Source: Rhyacophila brunnea (taxonomy: Eukaryota > Arthropoda > Insecta > Trichoptera > Rhyacophilidae). From it: DNA of 64,000 bases. The DNA lies in the NCBI GenBank assembly GCA_022495005.1, contig JAGYXB010002078.1:62001-126000 (forward strand). Direction: 5' to 3'. Below, piece by piece: positions 47,836 to 61,114 of the stretch (the first letter of the stretch is position 1; every line of letters starts with the position of its first letter). The notes under the pieces are model-generated. The model made no database searches. It worked only from the letters and a program-made list of their open reading frames with translations, and had not been told where the DNA came from. Both the position numbers and the translations under genes were made by a program.

Positions 47836-49011
47836 GAAGCTTACTTTGGCGTGCCATTATTACAAACTATTTCAATAATATTGCATACATCCATCTTGGT
47901 GTCAAATAATTGCATGAAAATTTAATAATCATTGCTGTCAAACTAATTATTATATAACAATTATTCTGTAGAATGCCTTGAACTGCCTGCATAGATAACA
48001 GACGTATAATATATAATATATTAGATTCATATATTTCATACCAGAGGATACCCCTACAAGTGGCGCCATCTCTTGGTGTGACAATGCAGTTTGACTATGT
48101 GAGCCCCCTGACTCAAAAAGTATTCATTGTATAATTAATTACAAAATCGAAATTGTGATAAAAATAAATAAAAGACGATATGTCATATCGGATACAGTTT
48201 ATTGCAATCATAATACTATTGACATTATGTATACCAACATAATTTTATCAGGATATTTGTAATAATGATGATCGTAACATACTGTGACCGTTGCTGGTAA
48301 TTATTTGTCAGCATTTCCTGTCAGATTGCTTTCTATGTAAAGCCTGAAGATTTCATTATAAATTTTCATCGCTTGGTGTTATTCTGCTCACCCAAAAACC
48401 CAACGATCGACAACATATTAATGTAGATTCTGAAACAATAATTTTAAAATGTAATGTCAAAAATTTAAATGACAATGGTCACCATTTTGACTTCTGTAAG
48501 AATGCGCAAATAATTATCATATAGACGTTTTATATACGTAAATTATTAAAACGTAAACTGTCCATATTCAAACGTGAAAATTACTATAAATAGTATCATT
48601 ATTTCGATGCCACGACGAAACCATTCTCAAGGGACATCCTAGCATATATACGTAATAACATCCATTAATTTATGTTATCAGCTGTCGGATTGCAAATTTT
48701 TTTTGAAAAATATTGCACGATTGCTTTTGTTTTGAAAATATAATGTAGAATTGATATGAAATTTAAAAATAATGACATGACATCAGTGACAAATAGTCTC
48801 ACAGCTCGAGTGTTGATTGGCTGGGACATGGGTGGCTCTGATTGGTCATTGAACTGGCCTTGTACGTAATTCTAACATGATCAAATGTATAGAGGTCATT
48901 TAAATATGCTCGTTATCATATTCTAACACCAAATCAGCTGTAGATTGTCTTGTCATATTTATTGCTAATGTATTTTAATTCAAAGCGCACTGAATGTCAC
49001 AAAGTATTATG
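47836..49011. other. No gene seen
   Basis: AT-rich. It contains no EGF-coding or GPR107-like exon that I can find. The patch 48780-48870 has two ATTGG words in GC-richer sequence; promoter function is not supported by anything else. Confidence 0.45.
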
Positions 49012-49019
49012 ATCACATT

Positions 49020-50650
49020 CAGTGGCGGCCGGTGATCATAAAATTAGGGAGTGCATGCAAAGACATGCATTTTCCTTTTTGTGGTATTGAAAAAAATCGG
49101 CAATAGCCTTCAGAGTGGAGGTAGGCTTATGCTTAAATATATAATACATCTTGGGGGGGGGGGTTGAGAAACGAAACGACGCTCACATTCACCGACAGCA
49201 TTTATTTATTGTCAAAGTTATAAAGTCCAAGCTTCTGGATATGATAGGTATGATGCAAAAGGCATACAAACTCTTTTCGATTTTTATTGTAATACATTTC
49301 ATATGTGCCAACGTAGTTTCCACGTTTGACACTCCTAACTTCCATAAATTATAACTGATGCAAGTATTTTAGACAATATGTCATTGGTACAAAGCCGTAA
49401 ACTCCTCATTTGTGTAGCTCCGATAGGTAGTACGCGGGTTATGGTCGGTTGAAGTTCACATACTGACGCAATTCGGGCATATCTTATACTCCCCTTTCGG
49501 TTATTTGCATCCCACATTCTCCGCATATACCTACGCGCTGTATTATTTTGATAAATACTATGGATCGGTGATTTTTCAACGGGATATAGTTACTATCTGT
49601 TAAAAAATTGCTAATACTTTGTACACCTCAACTCCAGAATTGCACTCCAAATGGGACTGATTTGAAAGACGTATTCAAAATAAAAAATACTTCGGTAACA
49701 CGAATATTGTATTTGATAGAATAATTTATATTTCTTTCTTCAATAATTGACATTGGAAAATTGCTTTGTTCATCTTCTTAAAAAATATTTTATCCTCTTT
49801 TACGTTCAAAATAACGCTCATACTCCACATACACTATTGAAATACCTAATATTGTAGAAATTGTTACAATGTAACGCTTTTGTTAAATAACTACTTCTCT
49901 TAGAGTAGTATAAGTAGGTACGTAAAAATTGTAGTATGTATATTATATTATGTAAAGGTTATTAATAGTTTATCAATTACTTACTTACAAGTTTACTTTG
50001 CTCTAGGCATAATAAAATTATTTAATTTTTAAAGGTAAAATAATTATAAAATTGGTATTTGTATGTTGAGATTGCTACACCTAACTTAATGAACACAATA
50101 TCACTCTAATCGATATTTTGATCGATTCAATATTATATGGCAAACAACGTAGCATTTACCTCATAACGTACGAAATAATAATATAATAATTTGAAATATT
50201 ACGCGGGAATCTTGTACCGACTTCAAAAGCGTTTGTGAGTTGTTATTATTCGCGCCAGTCAAACACAGCATTGTCGTGAAATGTCGTCTGCGCTCGTAAG
50301 CTCAGATTGGGAGTCACAGTGTCCCAAGTGAGGTAAATATTGCACGTTCGGAAATAAAAAAAGATCACAACTGAGCCCACATTATCGGCAGCGTAAAAAA
50401 AAAAATCATCGCCAGGCGGTTCGATTTCTCTCCTGCACAATTAATACTACGAAGGACGTACCTACGCATACATGCAGGCCGCCAGAAATTACGCGCATTT
50501 TATGCGTGCAGACGGGCGACAAATTAAAGATATTTTACAATAATTAATTCATACAATATGTAGGTATTTGAATACGTACTTATTATTACATAGTTACGTA
50601 ATAATTTGGGAGATCAGTGCACCTTTGCTCCTATACAAGAGCCGTCCCTG
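49020..50650. mobile_element. Non-autonomous hAT element with perfect 8-bp duplication
   Basis: The left end is CAGTGGCGGCCGGTGATCAT and the right end, complemented, is CAGGGACGGCTCTTGTATAG; these are imperfect inverted termini of hAT type. ATCACATT at 49012-49019 and 50651-50658 is an exact 8-bp target duplication, the hAT hallmark. The 1.63-kb interior holds no transposase; frames of 60-70 residues are unremarkable. A G10 run lies at about 49154. Confidence 0.88.
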
Positions 50651-50697
50651 ATCACATTGATTCATTGTGTAAAAATAAATACTTCGGAATTCATTTT

Positions 50698-51947
50698 TGA
50701 AGTTATACTTCTTTAGGCGCGATTGGGAAAACAGATCAGTGTATTTTTGGCGTGTGACGCGCACAAATGTAACGCATTAATTTAGTGTGGGACGTGGGAC
50801 GGAAGTTTTGTCTGGTGATGCAACATAATTTATTTTGCGCGGCGACGTTCAGGTGTTCCAAATAATGTTGCAACTTTTATTATGATTTTATTATGATTAT
50901 TCATTAAGATTTGAGGCTATATCGTCGGTGTTTTGTAAAAAGGGCGAATCAACCATTTTGGCGAAATCGAGATTTTAATGAAAATACAATATTTACCCCA
51001 CTAGCTTTGTTGTGTAAAAACGGCGAATTTTTATCTCCACAGGAAAGTACATAAAAACGATAATCAACTAAAATTAAATTAATTAAAATTACGAAATAAA
51101 AACCAAATGTGACATATTAGGCATTTTAAAATATTATATAATAATACCTATTATAATGACAGTATTCTTTCTAAGCTTTATTATAAACTTGTTAGATGTT
51201 TATAATCATCTACAGGTAAAAAACAAATAAATGTTAAAAGTGAAAAACCCTCCTCCTGTAAAGTAGCATTTTGGTTTATTCGCCCTTTTTACAAAACACC
51301 GACGATATTTATGTAAGTATTATTTATGAGTCAAATTATATATCAATAAATAAATAAATTTTGTGAATGTTGACTTGGTAAATAATTCAAACAATGGTAT
51401 GTTATAAATTTACAATATTTAGACACTTCATACACAAAAATACATATTTTTACAGTTTAGGGTAATATTTGTCGCATATCCCATGTCAATTTATTTATTA
51501 GCGGTTTAATAATTGAAGACAATAATAATTATTATGTTTCATCACAAAAGCCAATATCACGTTTCAGTTAAACCATTAAATAGGCTATGTTTTACTTTTG
51601 AATTGTAATAAATTATCATTGTTAACGAAAATAGTTGTACAGTAATCTGTTTAAGCAAAGGTGGTCGAAATAGCGATTTGCTAAATTTTTCAAACACAGA
51701 TTTTGAGATTTTTGCTTCCAAAGTAGGTACATTCTGCAATATTATTTATTCGCATACATAATATTATTGCTGACGGTACCTATGTCGATAAAATACCCTT
51801 GAGACCGAAATGAATATAATCACAATAAAATTTGATTTTTTATTAATTCATCATAGGGCACATCTGAATTGTTTATAACCGCTGTATGGCAAAGATGAGT
51901 TTTTTTGTTTTGTTACGCCAAAGAAGTATAACTTCTAACGCGCGTAC
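50698..51947. mobile_element. Inverted-repeat element, second member (AAGTTATACTTCTT family)
   Basis: Ends GAAGTTATACTTCTTTAGGC (left) and inverted GCCAAAGAAGTATAACTTCT then AACGCGCG (right), matching the 12625 element including the subterminal TTTTTGGCGTGTGACGCGCA. It is 1.25 kb because another foldback (50919-51308) sits inside it. No transposase frame. Confidence 0.65.
50919..51308. mobile_element. Nested foldback MITE
   Basis: The left arm ATATCGTCGGTGTTTTGTAA continues into AAAGGGCGAATCAACCA and is matched by the inverted TTTACAAAACACCGACGATA at the right. Arms are about 38 bp with one or two mismatches and the element is about 390 bp. It lies wholly inside the 50698-51947 element, so it inserted later or is an internal part of it. 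Confidence 0.75.
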
Positions 51948-51949
51948 AT

Positions 51950-53018
<1,069 letters not shown>

Positions 53019-53537
53019 TAACACATTATTTTTGATTAAGTCTCATTTTGATTAGATTAGATTAGATAAAGATAATTTATACGTAATTTTTAGAGTGGAG
53101 TCCGAGTGATCCAAATTACCACAGGAGCTCGTTTATACTGAACCAAAGTGATGGAATAATATGCGTCTGTCAGATCGTTACCTCAGTATCCATCATGCAT
53201 TGCTCACATCTGATGAAATGTGCGGGGAAATGAGAGCTCTGCATTGGCGAGAGAGATAGATGCTACGACATTCTCAAAAATGCTATGCTGAGAGTGATTG
53301 TATATAATAAATAATTAACATTTTTATCGAAAGTTTCGATGCAGACAAAGTAAAACTTAAAAATTTGGCTTGTATCAAAATTACTTAGAGGTTAATAATT
53401 GTAGTAGAAATGAAATGAAAAAAGAGGGTTATGGCAAATACCCTTACGGATGATCCTTGATAGATCCTTAATTATATGAAATAAGTTAAAAAAACAAATT
53501 ACCATGTTCAGCCACAGAATAGAGGTTGTGTCAATAG

Positions 53538-53965
53538 CACTGGCTAGGGGTGGAGGTAGGCTGTTAAGATTCGACATAAATAATGCACACTAAACATTAT
53601 CAATCATACTTATTTGTTTTCGTTGAATTAAGAATACATATTACAGATGGTGTTGGTTAGTTTTTAAAATTCATTAAGCCCTGCCTAAACCAAACCATTA
53701 TTGATGAAAAATATTCATCCATCTAAAAAATATCTAAATTTATGTATGGTTTAATGGCATAATTTTAGATATTTTTTAGATAAACGAATAATTTTTGACT
53801 ATTATCTACTATGGCTTGGATTAGGCAGGTTTAATTCAATTTAAAAAACTAACAAACACTATCTACAGGTTGTAGTTGAATAAAAATGAATACGTTCGAG
53901 TGACAAAGTTTAGTGTGCACTATTTATGTCGGATCTTAACAGCCTACCTCCACCCTTCGCCAATG
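53538..53965. mobile_element. Intact hAT-like foldback MITE in a GPR107 intron
   Basis: About 200-bp arms make almost the whole 428 bp an inverted repeat. The ends are CACTGGCTAGGGGTGGAGGT and the complement of CTCCACCCTTCGCCAATG. The flanking GTCAATAG at 53530-53537 and 53966-53973 is an exact 8-bp target duplication, which with CA...TG ends points to the hAT superfamily. A broken relative is at 1330-2295. Confidence 0.85.
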
Positions 53966-54201
53966 GTCAATAGATATTTTTTTACGAAAAACAGTTGATA
54001 TCCATTCGCCCAACCCATTGGTTTCTTGCACTAGATCAAAACAAAGTTAACTCAATAGTTTACAGTAGGCTAACAATTATTATATTGTCGTCTTTCAAAC
54101 TGAAGTGAAAAAAAAAGATCCAAAAGCATTTGTAAATTTATATCCGGTGAAATATCTTATTTTTTAAGTAATTTAATAAAATATCATATTTTTTTTTCTA
54201 G

Positions 54202-54343
54202 GTCTATTCGACATTTGCAGGATGCTTCTTTCACCGATGGCAAAGCTTTGATAAGTTTGAGGAAACTTAAATTGTTCCGCCACTTTTACATCATGGTCGT
54301 ATGCTACATTTACTCCACCCGAATCATAGCCATTTTACTTAAG
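54202..54343 (+). CDS. GPR107/GPR108-like exon 2 of 4 seen
   Basis: After a poly-T/CTAG acceptor, the exon completes the split Trp codon and reads WSIRHLQDASFTDGKALISL then KLKLFRHFYIMVVCYIYSTR and IIAILLK. This matches family sequence WSIRHLQEASATDGK...[29 protein letters not shown], with a short helical loop followed by a membrane segment. It enters in phase 2 and leaves in phase 0 at AAG|GTTTGT. The preceding intron (53018-54201) contains the hAT-like MITE. No frameshift or stop. Confidence 0.92.
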
Positions 54344-54374
54344 GTTTGTGGTGAATTAAAAATTTTACTAACAT

Positions 54375-54480
54375 AATATCATATTCAGTATCAGATCATC
54401 CAGTGCAGTCATTTTATGGCTAAGCTTCCTTTAACACTTTCCACTCCTTTCAGTCTGAAACTCTTTTCTGCCACATAATA
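54375..54480 (-). mobile_element. LINE tail remnant in a GPR107 intron
   Basis: The minus strand reads EWKVLKEA then a stop, like the EWKKLKEAF ending of the LINE tails at 243 and 31500. It is short and diverged. Confidence 0.35.
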
Positions 54481-54675
54481 TTTTATCACATAGTAATAAA
54501 AAATAATTTGAAAACGAGACCTTATTTAGAGAGAATGTTGAAAATAATTTACAATCGCATATTTAACTTCGGTGTCTGTTTCCTCAACTCAATAATCGAT
54601 GCTCAATGCTCCACACCCCACTTAGTCATGTTTGATAGTATAATGTTGTTTTAGTAACATATTTTTGTTTTTTAG

Positions 54676-54852
<177 letters not shown>

Positions 54853-55057
54853 TAATACTTATACCTGGTATGCTTGTAAATCATGGTTTCAAAACATTTT
54901 TTGCTCACCGCCTTCTTTCAAAAATACTTTTTTCAGCCCATAAACACTACAATGATCACCATTATCAGTAATCAAATGAGTAAAATTTAAAATACTAACT
55001 AGTGAAAACGTTATACATGGTGTTGTGACTTGGCACTAAATGCTGCTTCCTGTAAAG

Positions 55058-55403
55058 TAGGGATTGCAATACCGAATGAAAATACCAATACCGGTATTTC
55101 ATATTGAATACCGGTATTCGTAAAAGTATCTACCAATAAATATAATACAAGTAAAAAAAGTCTAAAACACTAATAACTTATAACATTCATTGCTGGACAC
55201 CAAGGATGATGAAGGGCCACGGAAGTAAACCAGACATCGCGTAACCCGACGAAAATATTAGTCCTGTTAAGCCTTTTACGTTAATTAATACATTTTGTTT
55301 CCACTTTCAATACCAAATATATCTGTAATGTCTTATTTTTAAAGTCGGTATTTCGGTATCGAAAAGTACTGGGATACCATTTTTGAAATACCGGTATTGC
55401 AAT
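55058..55403. mobile_element. MITE with ATACCGGTAT-rich ends
   Basis: The left end GGATTGCAATACCG and following TACCGGTATTTC are matched at the right by inverted GAAATACCGGTATTGCAAT. ATACCGGTAT occurs several times inside. TAGGGATTGCAATACCGGTA-type ends resemble short hAT-like elements common in insects. The target duplication is unclear. Confidence 0.55.
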
Positions 55404-56132
55404 GATGTTGTAGGTTCTCAGACATTTAGATTTTTTATAAACTTCACTGTTTATATCAACTGTCCCTTTTTATACTTTGATCTTTATATTATGTGCCTTT
55501 ATATAATTAATATATAATAATATATCTTTATATAACTCAGGACATATATGAACCTCATTGATGAGATCTAATACTCCATCGTTTGTCCATTTATTCAGTG
55601 TAAAATGTTATTCGACAATTAGCAATAACAATAATAATAATTACAACACCACGAGAAATCGAATCGGCTGTCATTACGAAGTTGTTGTTGCGATGGAAAT
55701 AGATTTGTCTAGGAATTATTGGTGTATTTTCGATTGCATTCGATTTGCGTAAATATTGCCGTAAAAAGTTTCTTGTTTACGGACACCTTTATACTAAATC
55801 CACTAAATATGATTATCAAAAATTTTCTTATCACAGTCCATAATCCAGAATATTGTATGGGTATCTGTTCTGGGTCTGGCACCCCATGATGGTTGAGTTT
55901 AGTACAGTTGCCATTTATGAAACTGTGGGTCCCGGAATCCATTTTGTGGCTGGAGGAAAGGAATGCATGTTATTTTTCTCAATGTATGTTTATCCAGTGC
56001 AAATATTTTCAAGGGTTGGCCGAATGAACAAAAGTTTGCATGTAATAAAACCATTAAACATTATAGCTCGTTTTGGTAACAGTTTATTCATCAAAATAAA
56101 ATACGTTGAATTAATATTTTACTTTATTGTAG

Positions 56133-56244
56133 AATATCGGAGTCACCTGTTTACGAGGGCCTCACTAAGTTATCCAAACGAAATGACTTTTCAAAAGAGG
56201 ATCAGCAACCATTGATTCAAGAAAGCAGCCATGATTACGATTGA
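56133..56244 (+). CDS. GPR107/GPR108-like last coding exon, with stop
   Basis: Completes the Val codon and reads ISESPVYEGLTKLSKRND, FSKEDQQPLIQESSHDYD and stop (TGA at 56242-56244). This is the short variable cytoplasmic tail, similar in place but not in sequence to the vertebrate tail. The acceptor TTTATTGTAG is good and phases match the previous exon (2 to 2). The tail contains a QQPLIQ acidic-dileucine-like sorting motif, which would fit a trafficking protein. The first AATAAA downstream is at 56644, inside a MITE; the true poly(A) site is unknown. Confidence 0.85.
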
Positions 56245-56452
56245 TATTTCACAGTTCAAGTTTTTATAGTTTGGCACCTAAAATTGATTACTTATTGTAA
56301 ACTATATAAAAGTTGGCATTACACCAAATGGCTAATGCAGGTAAGCTATCAAAATACTAATAAGCTTATTTTAAAAAATCGTTTTTCAATGTATAGCCTT
56401 TAAAATATCGAGATATATTAATACATTTATGTATCAATATAAAATCATCGGT

Positions 56453-56950
56453 ACAGCAGAATATTGTCGCTGTTTATTAAATTCCTCCTATGTGGTGATT
56501 TTGATGAAAATGAGTTATTGATGATGCACATTTTTTTCCTCTATGTATTATATCACTTGTGGCAAGATAAAACAAAAAATTAAAACCATATAAAATCGAT
56601 ATTAAATTAATACTGTGTGAGAGTATCCAAAATCATGCACCGTAATAAATCCTATGTGAGCTTCATCCGCAATAGATCAGTATTAAAATAATCTTATGCG
56701 AACACAACATGTTTACACATGATTCATGCATGCGTGCATGTAGAATTAATCCTATGTGATCAAAACATGGACAAAGCTACGATTTTACCATTTAATAATA
56801 AATATATTATAAAAATAATATGATTTATCCAATATTTTAATTTAATATATCATATACGATTATTTTTTAAAACAGTTTTTTTGGATTACCTCAGAATATG
56901 ACTCAAACCACATAGGAGGTATTTAAAATACAGTGACGATAATTATACAG
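56453..56950. mobile_element. MITE close downstream of the GPR107 stop
   Basis: The left end ACAGCAGAATATTGTCGCTG continues to AAATTCCTCCTATGTGG. The right end is its inverted counterpart CCACATAGGAGGTATTTAAA then CAGTGACGATAATTATACAG. CCTATGTG recurs at least twice more inside (56652, 56751). About 500 bp, non-coding. It starts about 210 bp after the stop codon and so may form part of the 3' UTR. Confidence 0.65.
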
Positions 56951-56954
56951 ATTT

Positions 56955-58865
56955 AAAAAAAAAAAATTGTTGAATGTTTCATAAAATTATTTACATAATT
57001 AAAAAGTCCTATTTGACATGATCACAAATGGATATGCAGTAATTTATATATTCCGACACATTGGGGATGGAACCAATAACCTGTAAAATATTACCGCATT
57101 ACCACAAATATAACAGGTGATAGATATGAGGGATTTCTTATTTTGACATTTAGTTGGTTGTTATTTATTGTTGATTTTACTCAATTTAGCATATTATTTT
57201 TTGTTTTCTTTTTTCGATTTTGAGTTTTTAACAAATTATGTAATTGGGAGCCATATATTAATTGAACAAGATATTTTTGGATTATCGACCTACTGCAATC
57301 CTGCAATTGTTTTTTGGTTATTATTTTGATAATAATACAAGTAGTTTTTTTTCTGACTTTTTTTAAGAAATGCTACTAAGATTTTTTTTGAAATTTTAGT
57401 TTTCTATTTTAATTGAATCAAAAAATAGCGCATTTTTAGAAATCCAACAAAATGTCGATTTTGACAGACCTAATGCCCAACAAACAACTCTTCATTTTTG
57501 ATACATTATGTTGTTAAACAAACCTAATACAGTTACTGAGTTTGGCTGCTGCAACTCAAATATTAAATTTCATATATAATATGTGAAATATTTTAACGAA
57601 AGAGGGTTTTTCGTAATCGGCATTTAATTAAAGTAATTAGTACTCGATTATCATTATTAGTTAGTTATTTTTTTTTAGAAAACTTTACAGTCTATTGTTT
57701 TTGAAAATTTCAATATTTTATCACAACTGTGTCTAAAACTAACACCGTATTAACGGCCCACGTGCTCGTCGTAGGTCAAAATTGAGTTTTTATTGTATTT
57801 TCAAACCGTGATCCTGGAGACTTCTTGAACGTTGTAGATAATCTATTTATATAATTTTGAAGCCTTATTATCCTTTATACTTATTTTAAACATTTGATGA
57901 CTGCATAAAGTATTTTTGTTACATAAAATAGTATTCTTTTAAACCTCTCGCTCTAATGTTTTAGAATATAGTCATATTTCGGTACATAACTGTGCAGTGG
58001 TGTTAAGATTTTTTACATTTATTAATTTTTAAACGCATTTATGAAACCATCAGTATAATTTATTACGAGATAATTTTAGTAAAATATTTACGATAAAAAA
58101 TTATATTGATAATCTCTGTGATCCCAAATTTGACAAGAATTAGGCATTTTATTATTCAAAAAATCGGCAAGATTAACACATTTGAAGATGATTCTAAAGA
58201 TACTTATTATAAGCTATGTCTTTGACCATTCAAGTGTGATAAACATATTATGAATAATGATTGCTTTATAATAATTATTGACCTAAGAATAAGGTAGTGT
58301 TTTTTTGTCCCGATATGTTCAGCCCAACGTGCAACATTATAATTAGAAAAAAATCAAATCGGCAGACATTTTGAATCTTCTCAATTTATTGACGACCGTC
58401 GGAGAAACTAAAGCCATCCCAAAAAGCCAAACAAATAAACTTGCAAATTAATAAATATCCCCAAGTGAAGTATAGTAAAAATATATAAAAATGTCTACAT
58501 TGTTCGGACCTATTACCATGCTAAAAAAATGGTCTGCGCATTTTACACTGACTGATAGAGAGGTCCTTTTTAGCTAATAAATGGTCTATTAATAATTATT
58601 CCATTGTTTGAAAGCATTTAATACTGGCCTGTGGCTATACTTATATAATATACTATAATCATAATGCTTGAGTGTTCATTCCATCTATGTAATTTATTAG
58701 TATAGATTATATTTCTGTGCCTAAGAGGATAGGTCCCATGAACATCTATTGAATTTTATGGGAAGCTCAAATACTGTTATTATGTATGATTTTTAAGTCA
58801 ATTTATATGGGACAATGTAATATATGTATGTAGTTACTAATTAAAAACCAAATGTCATATCGACG
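56955..58865. other. Downstream DNA, possible 3' UTR; no gene
   Basis: Very AT-rich with long T runs. No coding chain, splice-linked exon or clear repeat recognised. Confidence 0.45.
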
Positions 58866-58866
58866 C

Positions 58867-59241
58867 TGATCTGACAATAGTATCTATCTGACATATTATA
58901 GTCACTTTTTCAGGGGGTTCAAAGAACTGTTTTTGTCGGTATCAGTATTATTTTTATTTTTCAAGTGAAATGATTTAATATTAGTACTAAAACAGTGATT
59001 TAAAGATGTATGAAAATTGTAATGTCATAATAAAATAAATCAAGCAGATAGATAATAATTCTTTTTAGTTTCTAGACACTTCGATGCAGATAGACACTAT
59101 TTTCCACGTCAAATTTGAGCACTTTAGGATTTTTTTCGTAGAACAATAATATTCCATTCGGTCCGTCACCAAATTTTGTACAAAATACACCAATAACCCA
59201 GAATTCGCCAAAACTGCGGATAGATACTATTGTCAGATCAC
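58867..59241. repeat. 31-bp inverted repeat with about 310-bp loop
   Basis: TGATCTGACAATAGTATCTATC at about 58869 (quoted in part) is matched by inverted GATAGATACTATTGTCAGAT ending near 59240; the match extends outward through ATATCGACG and CGTCAATAT for about 28 of 31 bases. The loop includes a 70-residue minus-strand frame (59072-59284 extends beyond it) with no recognised motif. It is a MITE-like element or an RNA hairpin, undecided. Confidence 0.55.
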
Positions 59242-59244
59242 CGT

Positions 59245-60080
59245 CAATATATTGTTGTCTTGGTGCAAAAAGTAATTTTCCCAAAATACTATTCTCAAAG
59301 TGCTTTTTTCATCATTCTGCACAGCATGAATCAAAGAGGTCACTAAGATTATTAACTGTGACTTATTTTTTATAATTCATGCGTGTTCCTGAAGGCATTA
59401 TTTCGTATTGTGCGAAATACAAAAATATTAAAAGATTTTGAAACATTATTTGAAATTTTCGTTTTCATAACAATAATCTTATGAGTAAAACAAAATAATA
59501 TGATTCTTTCGAAAGATATTATGTTTATGTCATTCGTTGTCATATCGCTTCCTCTCATCTAGAGGAGGATCCGCCGATCAGGCCCTCGCTCCAATTTTGT
59601 TAAAGAACTTTACAATTTTGCCAACCTATTCCGTCTTACCCAGGGCTTAAGGCACCTTTCAATTCGTCGACATTCTCAAAGATATCTGCAATTCGCAGCT
59701 GTACTCTGTGTCGTTCATATTTAAGGTATTGTACTGCTATATGTACAATGTCCTCCAAAACATCACAAACTGCGAATTGCTTCTTCCAATGAGGGCATCA
59801 AATCTTTTACCCATTGTTTGTCCTGTTAGCCTCGATAAGCTCATTTCTCTTCAAAGGAGACTCTACAGACCAGGGCACCAAACATGGGGATGGAAAACTA
59901 AGATATTAAAGAAATGAAACCGATAATCATCTGGTTTCTTACACCTACTGTATCATAATAATATTTAACTATTGATATACACAATGTTGCTTCTGATTTA
60001 CCTCTAAATTATTTCAATAATACATTACTCTGAGACTATAATATTAAAGTGGGTATAAAGTCATGTAAGCAAGGCTGTGA
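59245..60080. other. No certain gene
   Basis: 59564-59920 is GC-richer and its minus strand has protein-like pieces in broken frames (LSRLTGQTMGKRFDAL). It could be the remains of a retrocopy or transposon; I cannot name it. Confidence 0.3.
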
Positions 60081-60330
60081 CGTTCGATGGAGCATGGATG
60101 TCGGCTGTTAATCTGCTGCTAATTTTTTAACGTTTAACTGTCATTGTAATAATAAAATTAAAGAAATATATTCTGCACTTGAAAACGAAAGCATTTCTAT
60201 GAACATTTGTTCCAGCATGAAACTAATATAAATATATCAAAAACTTTATGATTTAAAAAACCATTTAGTGGCAGTTAATTCAGATGATCTTGCGGCTATT
60301 GCATAGAGAGTTATGCCAAAGTGAAGGAAA
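60080..60330 (+). pseudogene. Decayed hAT transposase fragment
   Basis: Shifting frames give CDVRWSMDV, IKEIYSALENESISMN and YQKLYDLKNHLVAVNSDDL, with internal stops. RW(S)..D and KEI..ALE followed by a leucine-rich stretch resemble the middle of hAT/ZMYM-type transposases. It is too short and broken for function. Confidence 0.4.
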
Positions 60331-60964
60331 CCATGATAATATTATATTTTGGTTAGATAATGACTTTTTGCACTAAGGCCATGAATAACTTAATTTTGTT
60401 ATCTTTGGCTATTGGGCCATTAGCCTCTAGTTTTCTCTAGATAGGAAACGGAAAGTAATTTTTGCATTTATTATTATTGAATGAAGGAATTTTATGTATT
60501 TGCATTCCATTGTGCCAATTCAAAATATTGTATGTATACAGTCAATATCTATCTATCTTATATTGTATGAATTTATTTAGTTTTTTTTTTGTAATATCTT
60601 CCTGCATATTTTATTACTTTTAATAAAATTTAAGTTATGTATCTTAAACAGAATTTTAAAAGGCTTCAGTTGAATTAATATTATTGTATTGTTATTTTTA
60701 ATCTCCTAAAAATTTATATTAACAGATCGACATAATGAATTACGAATCGTTTTTTATACCAATGTGCCAAAAGAGCATGTCCATAAAATATATATAAAAT
60801 TTATATAAGCGTGACAATATTTTGTAAATAAAATGTCATAGTACGGATGTAAATGTATTGATACACCAGATAAAATAAGTTTGTGTTATGCTTTATATAG
60901 ATTTGTAGGTATTTCTTTTTATTCTGTTATGTGATCACTTACAATAATTTTGATTTAGTAATGA

Positions 60965-61110
60965 TTGTTGGTAGGGTGGGACGCGCATCTCTGATACAGG
61001 AGTGAGCTTAAATCCCACTTATGGTAAAAATTATATTGTTTTTCCAATGTGTGTTTGATCTAGGCACTGAGTTGATGGGTGACGAATATTTCGGGTGCTG
61101 TATATCAATC
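60965..61110 (+). mobile_element. Possible diverged SINE
   Basis: GACGCGCATCTCTGATACAG then a B-box-like GAGCTTAAATCCC and AATGTGTGTTTGATCTAGGC, followed by GAGTTGATGGGTGACGAATA, run in the same order as the 9391 SINE body. Strongly diverged. Confidence 0.4.
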
Positions 61111-61114
61111 AACG

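Noticed and set aside
48780..48870. GPR107 promoter with CCAAT boxes
   Set aside because: Two ATTGG words are not enough, and the exons that follow are the 3' part of the gene, so a promoter here makes little sense.
55853..56215. 120-residue frame overlapping the last GPR107 exon
   Set aside because: Wrong phase for the exon and no motif; the spliced GPR107 frame explains the conserved part.
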